A stretch of DNA of 11,874 nucleotides, from positions 1 through 11,874 of the forward strand of contig JAIPIM010000099.1 of the NCBI GenBank assembly GCA_021734725.1. The letters run 5' to 3'. Made by a program: the position numbers and the translations under genes. Positions 1 to 6,518 of this stretch are shown here, in pieces. The first letter of the stretch is position 1; every line of letters starts with the position of its first letter. The DNA is from Minisyncoccota bacterium. Its GTDB lineage: Bacteria > Verrucomicrobiota > Lentisphaeria > Oligosphaerales > MVZH01. Under the pieces are notes generated by a model, which had not been told where the DNA came from, did no database searches, and was given only the letters and a program-made list of their open reading frames with translations.

Positions 1-250
1 GAAAATAGCGACTCTGATAGTCCGGCTCGACTTGGCGGTCGCCGCCGAAATCTTGTGCCGTGTACGTCTTGAAAACGGGGAAGTAGAAGCGGCCGTTGCA
101 ATAGATCAGGAGTGGCTTGCTGTTACACAGAAGCTCGGCGGGAAGGCTGAGTAAAAACAGAACGGTCAAAACGATAAATGAGTAATACGCACGCCTCTGA
201 TGCCTGAACCGTCGGAACCCTTCTTTGACTTCGGGGGATAGTTTCCGCAT
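1..250 (-). CDS. yejE: YejE-like peptide ABC transporter permease, N-terminal fragment (runs off left edge)
   Basis: Only the first 83 codons are inside the window. The product looks like the inner-membrane permease YejE of oligopeptide/microcin C-type ABC importers (OppC family). A basic cytoplasmic N-terminus (FRRFRHQRRAYYS) leads into one hydrophobic segment at about residues 24-42. The following periplasmic stretch (SKPLLIYCNGRFYFPVFKTY, then DFGGD) closely follows the order I know from E. coli YejE (KPLLVRYDGSWYFPLLKNY...DFGG). The ATG at 248-250 is the first possible start, because an in-frame TGA lies at 272-274. A modest AGGG sits about 10 bases upstream. The upstream neighbour is gspM, 46 bases away, and not the partner permease gene yejB. 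The core permease domain lies outside the window, so function rests on the N-terminal match. Family assignment is fairly sure; the substrate is unknown. Confidence 0.82.
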   Translation of the reverse strand, partial: MRKLSPEVKEGFRRFRHQRRAYYSFIVLTVLFLLSLPAELLCNSKPLLIYCNGRFYFPVFKTYTAQDFGGDRQVEPDYQSRYF

Positions 251-296
251 CAGACGCCAGCCCTGAAAAATTCATCGAAGGATGGAACTGTCGTGG

Positions 297-857
297 TTAC
301 AGGTCCGCCCTCGCTGTTTGCGGCGTCCCCGCCAGTTTTGTGATCAACGCAGTGGCGCGCACGGCAGGAGATCCTCTGTCACCCACGCTGACCTGCAGGG
401 TATCCACACGCAGGGCATCCTCGGATGTGTTGAGTTTATACAGAAATTTTACCAATTCCTGGACGGTTGCCTCCGCCTTGATCTCCACATTGAAGAGCTT
501 ATACCACTGCTCACCGCGCGGCTCCCGTGCCTTAGCATCCACCAGTTTAACATCCGTACTCCGCGCTACGGTCTCGATCGTTCCCAAAATTCTTGACGTC
601 TCCTCTTCGTCCGAGCCCACCCGTTGAAGATAGGGCTCGTACCGGCTGTAGGCGCGCACCACAAACGGTTTCTGGGTTGCCGAATGTTGGTACCCGACAA
701 GTTGGGCCTTCTTGGCCTGGATATCCGCTTCCATGGCATCCAAATTGTTCTTGACCGGAATTAAAACTACTCGATCAAGGACAACGATTGCCACGACAAT
801 GACGGCGAGGGCCAGCCATGTGCGCTCTCGTCCGGAAAGATGCTGCAAAACTTTCAT
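297..857 (-). CDS. gspM: GspM/PilO-like T2SS inner-membrane platform protein
   Basis: 186 residues. A short cytoplasmic N-terminus (MKVLQHLSGRERTW) is followed by a single transmembrane helix at about residues 14-34, a coiled-coil-like stretch at about 36-55, and a small periplasmic domain rich in alternating hydrophobic residues (about 112-175). This is the plan of GspM and PilO, bitopic proteins that pair with GspL/PilN to join the assembly ATPase to the pseudopilus platform. Sequence conservation in this family is low, so the call rests on topology, size and position as the last gene of the gsp series directly after gspL. The start at 857 is well supported by AGAGGTGA seven bases upstream. 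It ends with TAA, 46 bases before the yejE-like gene. Whether it is closer to GspM or PilO cannot be settled by eye. Confidence 0.8.
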   Translation of the reverse strand: MKVLQHLSGRERTWLALAVIVVAIVVLDRVVLIPVKNNLDAMEADIQAKKAQLVGYQHSATQKPFVVRAYSRYEPYLQRVGSDEEETSRILGTIETVARSTDVKLVDAKAREPRGEQWYKLFNVEIKAEATVQELVKFLYKLNTSEDALRVDTLQVSVGDRGSPAVRATALITKLAGTPQTARADL

Positions 858-864
858 GTGTCGT

Positions 865-872
865 TCACCTCT
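865..872 (-). promoter_or_regulatory. Ribosome binding site of gspM
   Basis: On the minus strand AGAGGTGA precedes the gspM ATG by seven bases. It is a strong Shine-Dalgarno match and fixes the start of this poorly conserved gene. It lies in the 56-base gap after gspL. Confidence 0.75.
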
Positions 873-913
873 GTAAACTCATCATAATCTCAGCTGATGT
901 ACGGGACAGCGGA

Positions 914-2428
914 CTACCTCGCCCCTGCGCGAACAGGTACAGACGGTTCTTCCTCGTAACGGCAATTAATCTCAAACTGGGCAAACTGCCGGTCCTCGCT
1001 CTGTTTCTGCGAGGTATAGGTCGTCTTTGCGTTCGTGAAAAGTGCGGATTCTTCGAGCTCCTTCACATAGCTGAACACATCGGACATAGCCCCTCCGCGA
1101 CCGCGCAGCGAAACTTCCATACCGGCAACAATGTGCACACTGGTCAGTTGGATGCTCGCCGGCGTAACCCGATGTATCTCCGCCAGCACATTCATGGGAG
1201 TCCCGCATGGGTCAAGACGCGACCGCAGACGCTGAACACGCTCTTTGAGCACGTCTACCGTTTCTGCATCCGGTTTGGCCTGAGCAATCTGTTCATCAAG
1301 TGACTGCAGTTTCATGGTCTTTGCATAGAAGCTCGAAAAAATGAACACACAAGCAAGCGTGACAATGAGGATCCCCAGAACACCAAGGACGTTAAGCTGT
1401 GAGCGCTTCTCGGCCATGACGCGTTCCATGTGCAACTCAGGCGGCGTGAGATCGACCTCAAGCGTCTCTGGAGCCATGGCAATACCAAAGGCAGCTGACA
1501 GGGATACATTGCCCGCGCCGTCGCGGCTTAGCTGTTTGCTTCCCCCGCTTACTGGAATATTATGAGTCGGTTCGCACGGCTTGACAGGAAGTTTCAATGC
1601 CTCACCAAGCAGGCCGCTGACCTGTGATACCGCTTTGGTGCTTCCACCCAGATAAAGAGACGTGAGCGGGTGCTTCGGGTGTTCGTTCTTGTACCGGTCG
1701 ATGGACTCGCGGGTCTCTTTGGCCAGTTCCTGATTCCATTTCTCAGGTTCAGCAGACAATTGCTCCGCGCCCACGAGTATGCTCCGCGAAAAAACCATGT
1801 TCCCATCAGCGAACACAAGGATTTCGGAGGCTGACGCATCAATGTCCATCAAAGCCACCGTATCTCCAGCGTCCCCTTTCCGCGCCAGACCGGCTGCACG
1901 AAACCAGCGACATAGCCCCTCCGAGCTGACTCCTACATGGCTTACGCTGACCCCAGCCTGCCGCAACGCATTCAACCGGTCGTTGATGATGCTCCGTCGT
2001 GCAATCACCATAAACACATGACCGTACCCTTCGGCATCCGTACTGATGAGCTGATGCCCGGACACAATTTCTTCTTTGGAATACGGTGTCTGGCGGCCGG
2101 CTTGAAGACTGACAATACGCGACACTTCATCGGGGTTAGCCGACGGCACCCGGAGCAGTCGCGCCGTAACCATGTGGCGAGGAATGTATGTGATTGCTTT
2201 CTTGCGACGGGCCCGCAGTTCCTTGAACGTGCGATCAATTACAGCAGGCAACCCGTCACCCGCATCACTGATGTCCACGCACTTAATGCCCGTCACCTTC
2301 GTGCCGAACATCGAAACACTTTTTTTTGCCACTTTGAGCCATTTGCTGCCAAGTTCAACGGTTGTGACCGGTTTTCGACAGATGGGCTCCCCGGTAAAAA
2401 ATCGTTTAATTCCGCCAAACATTCCCAT
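914..2428 (-). CDS. gspL: GspL-like T2SS platform protein (PilM-type actin-like domain joined to PilN-type membrane and periplasmic part)
   Basis: 504 residues from the chosen start. Residues about 20-320 resemble the actin-like PilM/GspL cytoplasmic fold: an N-terminal VTTVELGSKWLKVAK strand-loop-strand, a second one around VALMDIDASASEILVF, and a late YLGGSTKAV loop, as in PilM (ALIDIG..., VYLSGG...). A transmembrane helix follows at about 344-367, then a predicted coiled coil (about 371-406), then a small periplasmic PilN-like domain (IQLTSVHIVAGMEVSLRGRG). In T2SS, GspL binds GspE through the cytoplasmic domain and GspM through the periplasmic part. I chose the ATG at 2428 because AGGA lies seven bases upstream and PilM proteins begin with a short FGGIKRFF-like lead. 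A second ATG at 2491 overlaps the gspK stop as TGATG and would add 21 residues. Stop is TAG. The product is longer than the roughly 400 residues typical of GspL. Confidence 0.85.
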   Translation of the reverse strand: MGMFGGIKRFFTGEPICRKPVTTVELGSKWLKVAKKSVSMFGTKVTGIKCVDISDAGDGLPAVIDRTFKELRARRKKAITYIPRHMVTARLLRVPSANPDEVSRIVSLQAGRQTPYSKEEIVSGHQLISTDAEGYGHVFMVIARRSIINDRLNALRQAGVSVSHVGVSSEGLCRWFRAAGLARKGDAGDTVALMDIDASASEILVFADGNMVFSRSILVGAEQLSAEPEKWNQELAKETRESIDRYKNEHPKHPLTSLYLGGSTKAVSQVSGLLGEALKLPVKPCEPTHNIPVSGGSKQLSRDGAGNVSLSAAFGIAMAPETLEVDLTPPELHMERVMAEKRSQLNVLGVLGILIVTLACVFIFSSFYAKTMKLQSLDEQIAQAKPDAETVDVLKERVQRLRSRLDPCGTPMNVLAEIHRVTPASIQLTSVHIVAGMEVSLRGRGGAMSDVFSYVKELEESALFTNAKTTYTSQKQSEDRQFAQFEINCRYEEEPSVPVRAGAR

Positions 2429-2434
2429 AAGACC

Positions 2435-2440
2435 GTCCTG
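2435..2440 (-). promoter_or_regulatory. Ribosome binding site favouring the internal start of gspL
   Basis: CAGGAC on the minus strand places AGGA seven bases before the ATG at 2428. The alternative ATG at 2491 has no purine-rich site, but overlaps the gspK stop (TGATG) and could be read by translational coupling. The choice between the two is therefore likely but not certain. Confidence 0.5.
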
Positions 2441-2490
2441 GTTGTGTATCGGCTGGCAAACCGCGTTAGCACCCGTCTGCCTGTTCGGCA

Positions 2491-3504
2491 TCAAAATTCG
2501 TGCCAGTATTGAACCAATCCGTTGCGGTTGAATACAAACGTAATGTGCATCTCTTTCGCGGTCTTATCAAGTTTTTTGAAGACTTGACCGCGAAAATTAT
2601 CTGAACGCACCGTTATCACACGCGTGTTTACAGCACCGTTCAACTGCCGCACTTCATCGTTGGACAGTGCTTCGTATTCTTTCACTGCCGGTACAATCCC
2701 GGCGACAGATTCGAAAACAGTATCGTCCTCCGTCCCTTGGATGCCGTCCGGACCGGCCCGACAGTCAAGGACTTTGTCCGCCAGGGAAGGCGTGATCCCG
2801 AGACACGTCAATACAGCTGCATCGGCCGTATTGATGTTTACAGCCCCCGTACCAAAAACAGTGATGCTATCCGCAACACGGTGGTAGATTTCCGCGGTCA
2901 TTCCCTTTACAAGCATGAGCTCGCGCGGCACTTGAAAGACTCCGTTTTTTGCCTCGTACGGTGGGGAAAGCGAGCTGTAATAGCTGCTTTCGGCACCGTA
3001 TTTGACGGGATCATCGTCTTCGTCCCGCCAGTCGATAATCGCGCCTGCTATGGCGCTGGCCTCCACGGACGGGAGGCCTCCGATATGCTCGAACAACCGC
3101 TCCAAGACTTCACGCGGAACACGATTAATGTTGATTTTTCGTTCCTCATCCTGGAGACCGTAATGCAATTCAGGCTCTTCCTCGAAGGGAACCGGCGCTC
3201 TGTAGGCCACGGACAGCCCCCGATTTGCCACCAGAATGTTCTCGTACACCTCAGGATTCCTGCTCCAGAGTTCATTCAGAGCATCAAAGGCCGGTGTTTC
3301 GTCGTCCTTCACCTGGACCATGGCGACGCGCATGGCGGCGACCGCCAAGTGATGCCCGACGGCTCGATCACGCAGCCTGCTCGCGAGCTCGATCCGCGGA
3401 CGCACGAAAGCGTACAGGGCGGCCGCCATAATACTGAGAATAACCAGCCACCACAGTACGATAATCAGGACACTGCCATTTTCTTGCCGGGGATCACTCG
3501 TCAT
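2491..3504 (-). CDS. gspK: GspK-like minor pseudopilin of the T2SS
   Basis: 337 residues. A short leader ends in ENG, and the hydrophobic N-helix SVLIIVLWWLVILSIMAAAL begins right after the Gly at position 10. It lacks the usual Glu at mature position 5, which is a GspK trait. The body has GspK signatures: RKININRVP near 122-130, DWRDEDDDP at 158-166, a Tyr-rich YYSSLSPPYEAKNG stretch, ELMLVKGMT, and the helix-hairpin-helix entry VNINTADAAVLTCLGI at 222-237. An acidic loop DGIQGTEDD at 253-261 resembles the calcium loop of GspG. GspK is the large tip subunit that joins GspI and GspJ to start pseudopilus assembly in the periplasm. The start is fixed by GGAGG seven bases upstream, inside the end of gspJ. 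Stop TGA touches an alternative gspL ATG. Confidence 0.92.
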   Translation of the reverse strand: MTSDPRQENGSVLIIVLWWLVILSIMAAALYAFVRPRIELASRLRDRAVGHHLAVAAMRVAMVQVKDDETPAFDALNELWSRNPEVYENILVANRGLSVAYRAPVPFEEEPELHYGLQDEERKININRVPREVLERLFEHIGGLPSVEASAIAGAIIDWRDEDDDPVKYGAESSYYSSLSPPYEAKNGVFQVPRELMLVKGMTAEIYHRVADSITVFGTGAVNINTADAAVLTCLGITPSLADKVLDCRAGPDGIQGTEDDTVFESVAGIVPAVKEYEALSNDEVRQLNGAVNTRVITVRSDNFRGQVFKKLDKTAKEMHITFVFNRNGLVQYWHEF

Positions 3505-3507
3505 ACG

Positions 3508-4155
3508 TTATCCTCCAGCCGCGAAACGTTGTTCGCCGGCAATAGGCACAAAAACGATGCGTGTAAATCGCAGAGGCCTGTCGCCCCCCCCGAAAGTCAG
3601 TTCGAAACGAATGGCGAGGGGAATGCCGTCCTCCTTTTCCCACGCATCTCTCCAGGCGAAACTCTCGTTTTCGACGTCGAACCACCAGTAGGAGAATGTC
3701 ACATCTTGTATGTTCTCCGCAAGGGTACGCGCCTCCCGTCGCGCGACCTCCTGCGTTTGCAGAGCGCGGGCGTAGTCGGCGTAAGCAACCCGCAACGTCT
3801 TTGTCAGAGGATCGAAGAAATACGTCACCTGTCCGGGTAAGGCATCGGCTGTCTGCCCGGCACTATTGATGCGTACAATACTGGGAACAGAAACACGGCT
3901 GGACGACCCTTCGACCCCAATCCCGTCCAGCACGAACACGTTCCGCAAGTCACGCTCCATTTTTTCCAGTCCAACCACCAAATCCGCGTGTTCGGAGCCG
4001 TAGGATCTCGCTCGTTCGAAGACCTTCAGAGCGGCCCCGGCACAAGCCGCAACAGCCCCTGCCGCAATCACAAAAATGGCAATGGCGGCAATCATTTCGA
4101 CCAGCGTATAGCTGCGCTTCACAGCACTCGGCCTTATATCCCGCAAGTCAATCAT
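3508..4155 (-). CDS. gspJ: GspJ-like minor pseudopilin of the T2SS
   Basis: 215 residues, the usual size for GspJ. A 15-residue basic leader ends in AVKRS; the prepilin helix YTLVEMIAAIAIFVIAAGAVAA follows with Glu at mature position 5. The residue before cleavage is Ser instead of the usual Gly. The C-terminal half has GspJ-like features: VTFSYWWFD near 152-160, then GIPLAIRFELTF near 177-188 and a closing RFTRIVFVP strand. GspJ, GspI and GspK form the tip complex of the pseudopilus. The start codon overlaps the end of gspI by eight bases (ATGATTGA), suggesting translational coupling. Identification relies on the prepilin N-terminus, length, the C-terminal motifs and gene order I-J-K. Confidence 0.88.
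   Translation of the reverse strand: MIDLRDIRPSAVKRSYTLVEMIAAIAIFVIAAGAVAACAGAALKVFERARSYGSEHADLVVGLEKMERDLRNVFVLDGIGVEGSSSRVSVPSIVRINSAGQTADALPGQVTYFFDPLTKTLRVAYADYARALQTQEVARREARTLAENIQDVTFSYWWFDVENESFAWRDAWEKEDGIPLAIRFELTFGGGDRPLRFTRIVFVPIAGEQRFAAGG
3512..3516 (-). promoter_or_regulatory. Ribosome binding site of gspK
   Basis: A full GGAGG lies seven bases before the gspK ATG, within the last codons of gspJ. The gap between the gspJ stop and the gspK start is only three bases, so the two genes are almost certainly on one message. Confidence 0.8.
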
Positions 4156-4585
4156 CTGTCTCTTGTTCAGGACGAACTAAGTAGGTTGCCAACGTATAGA
4201 CGCGTTCGTTGCGACGGCAAGTTATTGTAAGCGTAACCTCGTCAAGCCCTTCATAAGGTGCGGCCTTGACGTCCCGCTGCCACTCATACTCCAAATAGCG
4301 TTCGCCAAAATCACCCCGAGTCACGCCGTGTGCAAGCCCGGACGTGCTGCTGCGCGCCTCCAGCTCAGCCTCCCCCATTTTTTCCTTCAGCAGTCCATAC
4401 ACGTCCATGTGCTCACGCGCAACACGAATGGAATCGGTTGTCTTCGCGTATCCACTTAGGATTCCAACGATACCGAAAACCAGAATGGACACCGCCAGCA
4501 GTACTTCGACCAACGTAAAACGCATCCGCCTGGGAATACCCGGCAGCGCGCCGCGATGACTATCCGGTTTTGCTGACGGACTCAT
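4148..4585 (-). CDS. gspI: GspI-like minor pseudopilin of the T2SS
   Basis: 145 residues. A 22-residue leader ends in PRRMR, followed by the prepilin helix FTLVEVLLAVSILVFGIVGIL with Glu at mature position 5; the residue before cleavage is Arg, not Gly. The short globular part (LEYEWQRDVKAAPYEGLDEV...VYTLATYLVRP) fits GspI, whose domain usually contains a Y.W.v pattern and ends in a final strand. I chose the ATG at 4585 because GAGG lies six bases upstream; the reading frame stays open to an ATG at 4720, but that would give a very long leader with no support. The gene overlaps gspJ by eight bases. It lies 153 bases after gspG, where gspH would usually come first. GspI versus GspH was decided by the order before J and K and by small size. 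Confidence 0.85.
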   Translation of the reverse strand: MSPSAKPDSHRGALPGIPRRMRFTLVEVLLAVSILVFGIVGILSGYAKTTDSIRVAREHMDVYGLLKEKMGEAELEARSSTSGLAHGVTRGDFGERYLEYEWQRDVKAAPYEGLDEVTLTITCRRNERVYTLATYLVRPEQETDD

Positions 4586-4591
4586 GACGTG

Positions 4592-4596
4592 CCTCA
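4592..4596 (-). promoter_or_regulatory. Ribosome binding site that decides the gspI start
   Basis: TGAGG lies six bases before the ATG at 4585. The open frame extends 45 codons further upstream with no prepilin-like sequence, so this site supports the shorter protein. Confidence 0.7.
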
Positions 4597-4699
4597 GAAA
4601 GGGCTGTAACAGTTTTGTGATCGTGCGCAACGCCAGCCTGAAGTATGCATGGATTTTCGAAACAACGCTATGCTGTATGTTGTCTCGACGACATCCGCG

Positions 4700-4718
4700 G
4701 CACACTTGGCCCGTGTGC
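4700..4718 (-). other. Inverted repeat (possible mRNA hairpin) between gspG and gspI
   Basis: GCACAC and GTGTGC form a perfect six-base-pair stem around a seven-base loop, starting 20 bases after the gspG stop. No run of T follows on the minus strand, so it does not look like an intrinsic terminator. By position it could stabilise or delimit the message of the major pseudopilin, which is needed in more copies than the genes downstream. A six-pair stem can arise by chance. Confidence 0.4.
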
Positions 4719-4738
4719 ATAAACCCGCCTAGTACTTA

Positions 4739-5230
4739 CTAGTCGTCCCAGTTTCCGATATCGTCATCGGTCCCCTCGACGCCGTCTCTGCCCACAGAAA
4801 AAAGATCATACCCGTTGGGATTATTGGTCCCTGGGTAACGGTATTCATAACGATGCCCCCAAGGGTCAACGGGTTTCTTTTCCAGGTAGGGTCCCCGCCA
4901 GTCCAAGGGTGCCGGCTCCGATGTTGGTTCCTCAAGGAGAGCCTGCAATCCCTGGTCCGTCGTCGGAAACGTGCCATTGTCCAATTCATACAGTTTGAGC
5001 GCTGTAGCAATATTGCCTTCAATATCTGCTGTCGCCACGGCGATCCTGGCCTGTTCCGAGCGACCGGTCAAGCGCGGCACCACCATCGCCGCGAGTGCGG
5101 CAATTATGACGACAACGATCATGATTTCAATCAGCGTGAAACGGCTGCGGCAACGTTTTGAAACACAGAACGTCGTACGGCGGGGGCAGCGAACCCGGCG
5201 TATCATTCGCGGTACAATGTGGCTCATCAT
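4739..5230 (-). CDS. gspG: GspG, major pseudopilin of the T2SS
   Basis: 163 residues. A basic leader of up to 30 residues precedes the classic prepilin helix FTLIEIMIVVVIIAALAAMV, with Glu at mature position 5 (residue 35); the residue before cleavage is Arg (R30) instead of the Gly typical of this family. The body has GspG hallmarks: TADIEGNIATALKLYELDNG, FPTTDQGLQALLEEP, DWRGPYL, PVDPWGHRYEYRYPG, NGYDLFSVGRDG and the C-terminal calcium loop GTDDDIGNW. GspG forms the pseudopilus shaft that pushes substrates through the secretin. The start at 5230 is seven bases from the end of gspF, whose last codons supply GGAGG; ATGs at 5227 and 5206 are alternatives that only shorten the leader. Stop is TAG. 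The identity is close to certain. Confidence 0.95.
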   Translation of the reverse strand: MMSHIVPRMIRRVRCPRRTTFCVSKRCRSRFTLIEIMIVVVIIAALAAMVVPRLTGRSEQARIAVATADIEGNIATALKLYELDNGTFPTTDQGLQALLEEPTSEPAPLDWRGPYLEKKPVDPWGHRYEYRYPGTNNPNGYDLFSVGRDGVEGTDDDIGNWDD

Positions 5231-5236
5231 AATGGC

Positions 5237-6496
5237 TTAAAAACCTCCAATGTCGAAAATGGGGAGCAACATGGCGAAAACAATGAACGCCACAATTCCC
5301 CCTACCACCAGAATAAGAATAGGTTCAAGCAGCGACATGAGCACTTTCACGGACTGCCCGACTTCTCGTTCGTACACGGTCGCCACTTCATCAAGCGCTC
5401 CCGGCAATTCCCCTCCCTCTTCACCAACGGCAATCATATTCGTGGCAAAGCGCGGAAACTCACCGGAACGCGTCAGACTTACCGATAAGGTTTCGCCTTT
5501 ATTGACAATATCCTTAACAACTTGTTCGATTTTTCCCTTCATGGCTTCGTTATTCAGGGTCTTCGTCGCAAGAGCAAGCCCTTCATGTATGGATATCCCG
5601 CTGCGGGTCAGGAGGGCTAACGTCCTCGAGAACCTGGCAATCTCGGCATGTCGCGTCAAGCGTCTTACAACCGGCAAGGATAGCTTAAGAATGTCCACAA
5701 CGAGTTTTTTCTTGCTCCCAGGCTTGTTCCTGAACACAATCGCCGCTATCAATGCACCTATGAGCAGAGCCCATGGCCAATGTTCGGACATGACTTCCGT
5801 GATCGTGACCAGAATTTCGGTGGGCAGAGGAAGATCCTGCTCAAGAGATTGAAACAATCCTATCACACGAGGCAAAAAGAAAGTAATGACGACAAAAACG
5901 GTGAGCATACCAAAGCCCACAACAAACAACGGGTAGGCAAGGGCTGATTGCACCTGACGTCGCATCTCGAGTTCTTTTTCACGATGATTGGCCAGGGTGA
6001 GCAAGGTGTGGTGGAGAACACCGCCGCGTTCGCCGGCCAACACCATACTCAGATACAGGTTATCAAAAATACGCGGGTATTTTGCCATAGCGTCGGAAAG
6101 CGTCCGCCCCTGCTGTACTTGAGTGGCAAGATCACGAATCACATTCCGGAAGGTCTCTGATCCGGGTTGTTCGGCGATAAGCGCCAGTGCACGCAAAATA
6201 GGGACGTTCGTTCTCACCAACGTGGCAAGTTGGCGTGTAAACCGATCAATATCCCGACTCCGCACTTTCACCGTATCTGAATGCACTATCTGCGAGGACT
6301 TCGATTGCTGAGTGGGAACCGGTTCCGGCGCACGGTGCATGGGCATGGCAACCCCGGCGGAAACGGGTTCGACGTGCAGAGGAGAAAGCCCCATTGTACT
6401 GAGCTTGTGAATCGCTTCATCCTCGGACGTCGCCTCAATGTCACCGTTTACCGTCACGGTGGGGCTTTGTTTGGCCGTGTAATGAAATATCGGCAT
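5237..6496 (-). CDS. gspF: GspF, T2SS inner-membrane platform protein
   Basis: 419 residues, close to the usual GspF/PilC length of about 400. An N-terminal domain (FHYTAKQ..., about 1-45) is followed by a Pro/Gln-rich linker, then two repeated T2SSF domains at about 84-208 and 288-412. Each contains the family's repeated GExGG motif: GERGG at 155-159 and GEEGG at 358-362. Three membrane segments are visible at about 188-209, 240-255 and 389-413. GspF is the polytopic centre of the assembly platform, thought to rotate with GspE and insert pseudopilin subunits. It begins 22 bases after gspE; the ribosome site is weak. GspF ends with the typical hydrophobic FVxFAMLLPIF-like tail and overlaps the leader region of gspG closely. 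Confidence 0.95.
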   Translation of the reverse strand: MPIFHYTAKQSPTVTVNGDIEATSEDEAIHKLSTMGLSPLHVEPVSAGVAMPMHRAPEPVPTQQSKSSQIVHSDTVKVRSRDIDRFTRQLATLVRTNVPILRALALIAEQPGSETFRNVIRDLATQVQQGRTLSDAMAKYPRIFDNLYLSMVLAGERGGVLHHTLLTLANHREKELEMRRQVQSALAYPLFVVGFGMLTVFVVITFFLPRVIGLFQSLEQDLPLPTEILVTITEVMSEHWPWALLIGALIAAIVFRNKPGSKKKLVVDILKLSLPVVRRLTRHAEIARFSRTLALLTRSGISIHEGLALATKTLNNEAMKGKIEQVVKDIVNKGETLSVSLTRSGEFPRFATNMIAVGEEGGELPGALDEVATVYEREVGQSVKVLMSLLEPILILVVGGIVAFIVFAMLLPIFDIGGF

Positions 6497-6518
6497 ACTC
6501 TGGTCGATTACCTTGATC

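Noticed and set aside
2492..2494. TTG as the start of gspL
   Set aside because: It lies inside the last codons of gspK with no ribosome site; the ATG at 2428 has one, and the ATG at 2491 overlaps the stop more typically.
2737..3840. Plus-strand open frame of 367 codons opposite gspK and gspJ
   Set aside because: It lies opposite two well-supported genes, has no recognisable domain or membrane pattern, and its composition is what the reverse strand of coding sequence tends to give.
4586..4720. 45-codon upstream extension of gspI, considered as a gspH remnant or longer leader
   Set aside because: It contains no prepilin-type hydrophobic helix or FTLxE motif, and the ATG at 4585 has a good ribosome site.
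4729..4742. Perfect 14-base palindrome CTAGTACTTACTAG overlapping the gspG stop
   Set aside because: It is AT-rich with a two-base centre, has no T run and no second copy seen in the window; chance is the simplest explanation.
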